DNA from: Clostridia bacterium
GTDB taxonomy: Bacteria > Bacillota > Clostridia > Oscillospirales > QAMX01
Reading direction: 5' to 3'
NCBI GenBank assembly: GCA_024404415.1
Contig: JAKSPX010000002.1
Location: 1 to 28,909 of the forward strand
DNA: 28,909 nucleotides
A program made the position numbers and the translations under genes. This document shows positions 22,679 through 28,909 of the stretch, piece by piece. The notes under the pieces were generated by a model, which saw only the letters and a list, made by a program, of their open reading frames with translations, searched no databases and was not told where the DNA came from. Within the stretch, counting starts at the first letter, position 1; each line of letters opens with the position of its first letter.

Positions 22679-23356
22679 ATCTTCTGATGTGAGGCGTAAT
22701 CCCGCAGTGTCGGTGACGGGGAGGGAGAAGAGGATGGAACCGGCCTTGCTTTCGACACCGGCATCACGCATGATGGTCTTCATCATGTCGTTTTTCTTGT
22801 CGGTGCGGGTCACGATGAAGATCACGTCCTTTTCGGCTGCGAGGGAGATGCCCATGAACTGTTCGGCTTTCTCCATGCCGCTTCCCTTGGCGTGCAGAAT
22901 GGTGCCGCCTCCGGCTCCGGCTGAGCGCGCGGCGTCCATGACCATGTCGCTGTACCCCTGATTGGCGATGACCACTAAAAGTGAATAGGCGGTGTCTTTC
23001 ATGTGCGATTCCTCCTCCTTTTCATATCCCTGCCCGGTGGTCAGGAACATCAGTTCCCGCTTGCCGCCGACGCTGCCGAGCGGAACGGTAAAGGCGATAC
23101 CCGTGCCGGGCACGTCGATGCGCAGCCGCCGTTCCAGCGTCTTTTTGATCTTTTCCCAGGTGCTGTCGGTAGTAATGCCGAAGCAGATCGCCTTTTCCGC
23201 CTCGTCGAGGCCGAAAATGTTGAGGATCTCGCTGCTCGCGGTACCCTTCCCGAGCGTGACGAGCGGCGCGCTCACGCCCGCTTCCTGGTAGGCCTTCACG
23301 ACGTCGCGGGAACGGATGCGGTCGGTGATGGTAAAGGCGAGATAAAGTTCACTCAT
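22676..23356 (-). CDS. tandem P-II-like signalling protein
   Basis: 226 residues formed by two similar halves (about 1-105 and 118-226). Each has a P-II-type beta-alpha-beta pattern: LYLAFTITDRIRSRDVVKAYQEAG and LLVVIANQGYSDMVMDAARSAGAGGGTILHAKG. P-II proteins are normally ~110-residue trimers that bind ATP/ADP and 2-oxoglutarate and regulate transport. A double-length version could change the oligomer or separate two ligand sites. The second half has the GGGTILHAKG segment of the T-loop/B-loop region. The gene begins 12 bases after the DUF1538 gene, and its GGAGG site starts just after that gene's TAG, so it probably controls the DUF1538 membrane protein. Confidence 0.82.
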   Translation of the reverse strand: MSELYLAFTITDRIRSRDVVKAYQEAGVSAPLVTLGKGTASSEILNIFGLDEAEKAICFGITTDSTWEKIKKTLERRLRIDVPGTGIAFTVPLGSVGGKRELMFLTTGQGYEKEEESHMKDTAYSLLVVIANQGYSDMVMDAARSAGAGGGTILHAKGSGMEKAEQFMGISLAAEKDVIFIVTRTDKKNDMMKTIMRDAGVESKAGSILFSLPVTDTAGLRLTSED

Positions 23357-23368
23357 AATGTCGCCTCC

Positions 23369-24895
23369 CTAAAGCTCGATGATGTCGCCGTCTTCAATGT
23401 CCTGAAGGCTGACGGCGGTGGCGCGGTGAAGCGCCTCGGCGCGTTTGGATTTGACGCGGTAGACCAGTCCGAGGATCTGCAGGGTAAGAAGCGGCGTCAT
23501 GGCGACCATGGCCACCACGCCGAAGGCGTCGGTCACGATGTCCCCTCCCACCGCGCTGCACGCGCCCATGGCGAAGGGAAGGAGGAAGGCCGCGGTCATC
23601 GGCCCGGAGGCGACGCCGCCGGAGTCAAAGGCGATGGCGGTGAAGATCTTCGGAACAAAGAAGGATAGAGCGATGGCGGCCGCGTAACCCGGGATCAGAA
23701 ATACCATGACGGGAAGGCCGGTCAGAACGCGGATCATGGCGAGGCCGACCGATAGCGCCACACTGATGGAGAGACTCTTTTTCAGAACGTCGCCGGGGAT
23801 GGAGCCGTCGGTGATGTCCTCCACCTGATTCATCAGGACGTAAACGGCGGGCTCGGCGCGCACGATGAAGTAACCGATGAGCATCCCGAGCGGGATGATG
23901 ATCCCACGGTAGGGAAGCGAGGCAAGGACTTCGCCGAGATAACTGCCCGCGGGCATGAAGCCGACGTTGGCGCCCGTCAGGAACAAAACCAGCCCGACGT
24001 AGGTATAGACCGCGCCGATAATGATGCGCATGATGAGCCGTTTGTCGAGTTTCAGGCTGACGAGCTGGAAAACGGTAAAAAAGACGAGGATGGGGAGCAG
24101 GGCGAGGGCCATTTCAGAGAGATAAGAGGGAATACCCGAGAGGAAAAGCTTTCCGAGGGTGACGGAGGTGTCAATCTCGGGGATGACGGTCGGTACGTAA
24201 TCGGCGCCGTTGGGCTGATAGATCAGGCCGAGGAGCAGCACGGCGAGGATCGGGCCGATGGAGGAAAGTGCGACAAGGCCGAAGCTGTCGTCCGCGGCGT
24301 GGCTGTCGGAACGGATGGCGGCGATGCCGATGCCGAAGGCCATGATGAAGGGAACGGTCATTGGCCCGGTGGTCACACCGCCCGCGTCAAAGGCCACGGC
24401 GAGGATGCTTTCGGGGGCAAAGGCGGCCAGCAGGAAGACCAGAAGGTAAAAGACGGTCAGCATGCGCGGAAGCGCCACCGAGAAGAGCATGCGCAAAAGC
24501 GCAACGACGAGAAAAAGCCCCACACCGGCGGCGACGGTCATGATGAGGACGGCGTTGGGGATATCCTGCACCTGGTTGGCAAGCACCTGCAGGTCCGGCT
24601 CCGAAATGGTGACCATGAAGCCGAGTAAAAACCCGAGCGGAAGGATGAAGGCCAGCTTTTTCGTGCGGGTGATGCGCGCGCCGAGGCGCTCACCCATCGG
24701 AGCCATGGCAAGCTCCGAGCCGAGCGAGAAAAACATCATGCCGACGATCAGAAAGACGCTTCCGATGAGGAAGGTCATCAGGATGCCGGGCGGGATCGGC
24801 GCGATCGAGAAGGAAAGGAGCAGGACGATGCCCACGATCGGCAGGACGGCGCGGAGCGATTCGATGAATTTTTCACGCATCTTATGCTGATACAA
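23369..24895 (-). CDS. DUF1538 integral membrane protein with two repeat domains
   Basis: 508 residues, very hydrophobic, with about twelve predicted membrane segments. Two homologous halves each contain SEPDLQVLANQVQDI / AEPAVYVLMNQVEDI and AFDAGGVTTGPMTVPF / AFDSGGVASGPMTAAF, the hallmark motifs of DUF1538. The inverted or duplicated fold and conserved AFDxGGVxxGPMT pattern suggest a transporter or channel, but the substrate is unknown. The TTG start at 24895 is preferred because AAGGGGGG lies 7 bases upstream, while the ATG at 24880 would be too far from any ribosome site. It is co-transcribed with a P-II-like gene, a pairing I recall from other Clostridia. Confidence 0.9.
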   Translation of the reverse strand: MYQHKMREKFIESLRAVLPIVGIVLLLSFSIAPIPPGILMTFLIGSVFLIVGMMFFSLGSELAMAPMGERLGARITRTKKLAFILPLGFLLGFMVTISEPDLQVLANQVQDIPNAVLIMTVAAGVGLFLVVALLRMLFSVALPRMLTVFYLLVFLLAAFAPESILAVAFDAGGVTTGPMTVPFIMAFGIGIAAIRSDSHAADDSFGLVALSSIGPILAVLLLGLIYQPNGADYVPTVIPEIDTSVTLGKLFLSGIPSYLSEMALALLPILVFFTVFQLVSLKLDKRLIMRIIIGAVYTYVGLVLFLTGANVGFMPAGSYLGEVLASLPYRGIIIPLGMLIGYFIVRAEPAVYVLMNQVEDITDGSIPGDVLKKSLSISVALSVGLAMIRVLTGLPVMVFLIPGYAAAIALSFFVPKIFTAIAFDSGGVASGPMTAAFLLPFAMGACSAVGGDIVTDAFGVVAMVAMTPLLTLQILGLVYRVKSKRAEALHRATAVSLQDIEDGDIIEL

Positions 24896-24960
24896 CCGAT
24901 TTCCCCCCTTCCCTGATATAACGGAAACGCAAATGCGAAAAATTACACATATATAAATCC

Positions 24961-24989
24961 ATTATACAGGAAAAGGGGGGATCTGTCCG
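24961..24989 (-). promoter_or_regulatory. promoter of the DUF1538 / P-II operon
   Basis: On the minus strand CGGACA (24989-24984), a 17-base spacer and a perfect TATAAT (24966-24961). Transcription would begin near 24954, giving a ~60-base leader before the TTG at 24895. Confidence 0.6.
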
Positions 24990-25007
24990 CAAAGATTTCG
25001 TTAAGAT

Positions 25008-26804
25008 TCAGATGACGTTGTGCCACGCGGTGATAGAGGCGTTTTCAGACAGCCAGTTTTTGCCGCAGGAGGCGTAATCGGTCATGAGCTGCGGCGTGCC
25101 GTCGGCTTTTTCAAAGACCAGACGGAGCGATTCAAGCCCCTCGGCGGGGAGGAAGGTGGCTTTGAGTGCACCCTTTTCGCGCGCAAGCGAGATGGTTTCG
25201 GCAAGATCGGCGCCGGGCGCTTCCTTGGCCTGATCGCGGGCGAGGACGTAGGGGCCGTACAAAAGCGCGGTGCGGCCGTTGAGCCTGACCTCACGGATGT
25301 AGGGCCTGAAGGCGAGCGTGACCTCGTCGCCGGATTGCCATTTGCGCGTGATGACGGAAGAGGTGACCTTTTCGCCGTTGACGAAAAGCGCGGTTTCGGC
25401 GCTCCAACCGGGGAGGCGGAAGGAAAGCGAAAATTCCTCTGCTTCGTCAAGAGAAAGCGCGAGCGTCCACTTTTCGGGGACGGGGTTATCCGCTTTCATG
25501 ACCAGAGTAAGCGGATTTCCGGAGGGCGTGGTGAGGGAAGCACTGCCGGAAAGATAAGCGGTGAAGAGGAATCCGTCTTTGCCGGAAAGAACGGAATCCA
25601 GCGGGAAGAGCGCTACACCGGCCGCCGCGATGCAGGCGCAGCAGCCGTAGTAGCTGCCGTCGGCGAATTCCTTGTAGCCGCCGATGCCGCGGCCGCGGCG
25701 ATTGTTGTAGAGGGGACTGTAACTGTCAAACGGCAGGGCCGCGACGTACTTTTTGCGCTCGAAGCTGTACTGCTCCAGCCCTTCGGTGTTGATCGCGCCG
25801 TAAAGGGCGTTGAGCGCCGCCGTCTCGATGCGCCCGGCGTATTTCAAGTCGCCGGTCAAAAGGAGCAGACGGGAGAGCAGACGCATCCAGGTCACCGTCA
25901 CGCAGGTCTCCTGCATGATGGTCTCGGAATACTCGGTCTGTCTGGCTGCGGAATGGTCGAAAAGCTCGTGGGTGCAGCCCGCCGAGCCGATGACGGTGAT
26001 GTCGGTCTTTGCGACGGCTTCGACGAATTTCGATACTGCGTCGAGGTACTTTTCCTCTCCCGTGACCTCGTAGTAGGCCAAAACGCCCTCAAAGAAGGAC
26101 ATGGTCTCGTAGGCCTTGACCTCGGGGTATTCATAGGGCATTTTGACGTTTTCGATGGCCAGTTCGATGAGATTCCCCGCGCCACACCCGCCGGTGGAGA
26201 GGATGTAGGCGGCGAAATCGAGGAAACGCGCCTCTTTTGTGATGGAATAGAGCCGGACCATCGGCTCGAGGATGGAGCAGGAGTTGACCCCCGCCCAGAA
26301 GTTGCTGGTGGTCGTGATGTCGATCTTGCCGGGGCCGACTTTCGCCAGGATCGCGTCGGCGTGGCGCACCATGGCGCGCGCGATCTCCGACTTAAAGGCT
26401 TCGTCGGTGCAGATATCATAATAGTGCTGCAAGCCGGTCAGAACGTATTTTCTCGACCACATATCCCAACCGTGGTATTCGTGCTCTTCGTCGTAGGTCA
26501 CGATCCGACCGTCGCTTTTCTGCGCGTCGAGAAGGCCGCGAACGGCCTCGGTGAGAACGTCGTAGAGCGCGGGATTTTTGGTGTAGCGATAGGTAAGGCA
26601 GGCGCCGCGCATCATTTTGCCCCAGTATTCGCCTCTCCAACCGTTATCCTGAATGTCCGCGTCAATGCGGAACACCTCGACAAAGTGCGCCCACACGTCG
26701 CGCTTCAGAAGCTGTTTTTCTTCCACAAAGCGCGCGAATTCCTCGGGCTTTCCTTCAAGCTTCAGCGCGCCCGGCGCGGGATATTGATAGATATAATTCA
26801 CCAT
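25008..26804 (-). CDS. GH127-type beta-L-arabinofuranosidase
   Basis: 598 residues, no signal peptide. An alpha/alpha-barrel catalytic region (1-~400) is followed by a beta-sandwich. The zinc-cysteine site of GH127 is recognisable: E299-T-C301 in MQETC and C388-C389 in YYGCCAC. These correspond to the Glu338/Cys340 and Cys417/Cys418 set of the Bifidobacterium HypBA1 enzyme, in which a zinc-bound cysteine is the nucleophile. The related families GH146 and GH137 remain possible. It would release L-arabinofuranose from plant or hydroxyproline-linked oligosaccharides in the cytosol. GAGG 7 bases upstream lies within the end of the GNAT frame, and only one base separates them. Confidence 0.88.
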   Translation of the reverse strand: MVNYIYQYPAPGALKLEGKPEEFARFVEEKQLLKRDVWAHFVEVFRIDADIQDNGWRGEYWGKMMRGACLTYRYTKNPALYDVLTEAVRGLLDAQKSDGRIVTYDEEHEYHGWDMWSRKYVLTGLQHYYDICTDEAFKSEIARAMVRHADAILAKVGPGKIDITTTSNFWAGVNSCSILEPMVRLYSITKEARFLDFAAYILSTGGCGAGNLIELAIENVKMPYEYPEVKAYETMSFFEGVLAYYEVTGEEKYLDAVSKFVEAVAKTDITVIGSAGCTHELFDHSAARQTEYSETIMQETCVTVTWMRLLSRLLLLTGDLKYAGRIETAALNALYGAINTEGLEQYSFERKKYVAALPFDSYSPLYNNRRGRGIGGYKEFADGSYYGCCACIAAAGVALFPLDSVLSGKDGFLFTAYLSGSASLTTPSGNPLTLVMKADNPVPEKWTLALSLDEAEEFSLSFRLPGWSAETALFVNGEKVTSSVITRKWQSGDEVTLAFRPYIREVRLNGRTALLYGPYVLARDQAKEAPGADLAETISLAREKGALKATFLPAEGLESLRLVFEKADGTPQLMTDYASCGKNWLSENASITAWHNVI

Positions 26805-26805
26805 G

Positions 26806-27324
26806 TTATTTCCTCACATCACACACCATTTGCAGATCAAATGGCTCTTCTTCTGCGAATTCCCGAATGGGGGGATCCGCTAATTCACTTCCCATCGCCC
26901 GGTAAAAGCCGATCGTCTCCTCCGAGGGACAGGCGGAGATATATAATCCTTTGGCTCCGGCCTTTCGCGCCTCTTCCACGCCTTTTCGGAAGAGCTTTCT
27001 TCCGATGCCCTGCCCTCGGAAGGCTTCCGTGACCTGAATGACATCCAGGATCATGTAGCCTTCGACGAGTTCTTTTGCCAAACCGATGAAGCCGACGATT
27101 TTCTCACCGTCCAGGGCAAGGTAGGAGATATACGCGCCGCTTTTCAGGTCGGACGCGACGTCGCGCTTTTTGGCAAGGTCCCAGTTCTCGACCTAGGGAC
27201 TCTCAATAAGTCCGCAGCCCGACTCGCTCTTCTGATACACGCGCCGGACCTCCTGCCTTCTTTCAAAGGCATCTAAAGAATATGCCGAAAAATTGCGTGA
27301 AGAGAGCGGTTCTATTCTGATCAA
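26806..27324 (-). pseudogene. GNAT acetyltransferase interrupted by an amber codon
   Basis: The minus-strand frame from TTG 27324 to the stop at 26808-26806 encodes 172 residues except for one TAG at codon 44 (27193-27195). The sequence after it contains GNAT features: ALDGEKIVGFIG, then TEAFRGQGIGRKLFRKGVEEARKAGAKGLYIS and a FYRAMGSE segment. Residues 1-43 also read as normal protein (EPLSSRNFSAYSLDAFERRQEV). A single CAG-to-TAG change would explain the break. The TTG start overlaps the GH42 stop (TTGA) with GGAGG 7 bases upstream. A shorter product could begin inside, but it would lack the N-terminal strands. An acetyltransferase in a sugar operon might act on a sugar or an antibiotic; this is inference. 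Confidence 0.8.
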
Positions 27325-28909
27325 TCTATGTCCTCCAGAATTTTCACGCCGTAGGGCTCAAACGCGATCTTCCCGGAGAGCGTTTCGCCGGTCAGAAGGT
27401 CACGCATGGGCTTCTCCAAGGTGAAGGAGGCGGGGGCACAGCCGTATTCCGCGAGCATCAGGCCCTTTTTGCCGTTCCCTTCGCGGCGCGAGACCATGAT
27501 CTTGCCGTCGATCTCGGGGAGCTTCACGCCGCTTTCTTCGGCGGCGAGGCGGATGATTTTGGTGAGATCTTCTTCAGACGGGATGCTCCCGACGAAGATG
27601 ACAGAACCCTTGCCGACCTTCTTTTTGAGGACGAGCGCCTTGCCGAGGATGGCCTTGTGGCCTTCGGTGACCTTGACGAGCGCATCCTCATCCGCGTCGC
27701 ACATTTCAAACCACGTGTTTCCTTCGAAAGCGCTTCCGTCGGACCATTCGGCCTTGATGCGGCCCTCGCGGTCAGGCGCGAAGAAACGCCACTTCATGCC
27801 GGTGAGCTCTTCGAGAATGCCGAAATAACGGTCCTGATATCGCGCGCCGTCGATGTTTCTCACGTCGGTGAGCGGGCCGACCACCCACGTGCCGCCTTCC
27901 TTGACCCAATCGGCCATGCGCTTGCCGAGGTCGGCTTCCTCCAGCGTCATGAGCGCCGGGGTGAAGACCAGCTTGAAGCGGGAGAGATCCTCCGCCGCGT
28001 CGACCACGTCGGGGCGCAGACCGAGGGCGGTCATCGGCTGATAGAATTTCTGGACGGTGTCCTGATAATTCCAACCGTCCACCACCGGCTGTGTGCCGTG
28101 CATATTCCAGCCGAGAGAGGTGTAATGTAAGGCGAGGTCGGGGGCGACCTTGGTTTCGTTGATGAGGTCGGCGGCCTTTTCAAAGCCCTTCGCCACCTCG
28201 CGGACTTCGTCGGTGGAGACCATGTCGTTGCCGCTGGTGTCGAGCACCGCACCGTGCATCAATTCGTGGCCCGCCCAATGGGTGCGCCAGAGCCAATAAA
28301 GGTTGGCTTCGCCGCCGAGGATGATCGGCAGCCAGGAATTGGCGCGGCAGAAGCCGTCGGGCTTGATGCTTTGTCCGATGGCGACCGAGCCGTTCCAGCA
28401 GGTGGCCGTCTCGGTATTCCAGAAGGGACGGTTCTTGAAGTTACGGAGGTAGTCAAACCAGAAGCACTCGGCGTGGATATTTTCCGGGACATTATAGTGG
28501 TTGAACTGGACGACGTCCAGCTTGTCGGTCATGTGGCGGTAATCCATGCCGTTGAAGGGCATGGTGTCGGTGCCGACGGGCACCTTGACGTAGCGGTGCA
28601 GGATCTCCGCCTGCTTGTGAACATAAGCGATGTGGGATTCGTTCTGGAAAATGCGCCAGTGCATGATCAGGTGCGGGTTGTGCCAGGCGTTGCGCGGCGC
28701 GGGGATCTCGTCAAAATCGTCGTACCACTGGCTGAAAAGGTTGAGGTTCCACGCCTCGTTGAGCTTTTCGATGGTGCCGTAGGTATTTTTCAGGTATTCG
28801 TGGAAGGCCTTCTGACAGTCGGGGCAGAAGCAGCCGTCTTCCCAGGCGTAGATCTCGTTGGTGGCCGGCTAACCGACAACATAAGGGTCATCCGCAACTT
28901 ACTGCGCCC
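27321..28909 (-). CDS. GH42 beta-galactosidase, N-terminus missing, two stops near the window edge
   Basis: The frame is open from 28868 to the stop at 27321 (515 residues) and continues toward the edge with in-frame TAG at 28869-28871 and TAA at 28899-28901. The beginning reads ATNEIYAWEDGCFCPDCQKAFHEYL, where the NE holds the GH42 acid/base and the cysteines form the metal-site cluster. KNTYGTIEKLNEAWN follows. The nucleophile is probably the Glu in FWNTETATCWNG. The trimerisation domain begins near LGLRPDVVDAAEDLS, and a small C-terminal beta domain ends the protein. About 150 N-terminal residues lie outside the window. The TAG stands where GH42 proteins have Trp (TGG). Cytosolic, releases galactose; translationally coupled to the GNAT gene. 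Confidence 0.85.

Noticed and set aside
25020..27032. 670-residue open frame on the plus strand
   Set aside because: It is the complement of the GH127 gene and part of the GNAT gene; low-complexity G/V/D/R composition and no recognisable domain.
27193..27195. Amber codon reassignment
   Set aside because: Two TAG codons interrupt genes at the right end, but TAG also ends the DUF1538 gene exactly where the next ribosome site begins, so TAG is a normal stop here.

Overview
The window looks like chromosome from a spore-forming, GC-rich Firmicute of the class Clostridia, probably a gut Oscillospirales-type organism. Three things point there. It has a sporulation sigma factor (sigK type). It has several cytosolic glycoside hydrolases without signal peptides and good AGGAGG-type ribosome sites. 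It also carries a palindromic intergenic repeat of a kind I recall from gut Clostridia. The species assignment is inference. I see no tRNA, rRNA, CRISPR array, phage module or transposase, and no gene-free stretch longer than 300 bases.

Layout. 1-6290 is read on the minus strand: a LytTR response regulator, a short soluble GHKL histidine kinase, an AT-rich AAA/DUF4143 ATPase with its own promoter, and the two halves of an ABC exporter, the second cut by the window edge. A palindromic repeat sits between the two ABC genes. A symmetric 40-bp dyad and a compact three-way-junction sequence flank the ATPase gene. The region reads like a regulator-kinase-transporter set into which the ATPase gene was inserted.

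6354-12197 is on the plus strand. It holds oligoendopeptidase F behind a perfect consensus promoter, two tandem CocE-type alpha/beta hydrolases, and sigK. The terminator of the hydrolases is fused to the translation start of sigK: its 3' arm is the Shine-Dalgarno sequence and its T-run enters the TTG start codon. This is the most unusual structure in the window.

12235-16155 (minus) is a probable three-gene operon: a DUF5107/TPR protein, a small DUF1648-like membrane protein, and nicotinate phosphoribosyltransferase. 16280-19045 (plus) has a small two-helix membrane protein coupled to a YkgJ-like cysteine-cluster protein, then a ComM/YifB ATPase whose Walker B aspartate is replaced by alanine. 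19099-21471 (minus) pairs a GH35 beta-galactosidase with an XRE regulator that has a membrane tail. A DegV protein follows at 21745-22635 (plus).

22676-24895 (minus) is a DUF1538 membrane protein followed by a tandem P-II-like protein. 25008 to the right edge (minus) is a carbohydrate operon: GH42 beta-galactosidase (partial), a GNAT acetyltransferase broken by an amber codon, and a GH127-type beta-L-arabinofuranosidase. Together with GH35 and DUF5107 this suggests import and intracellular breakdown of galactose- and arabinose-containing plant oligosaccharides.
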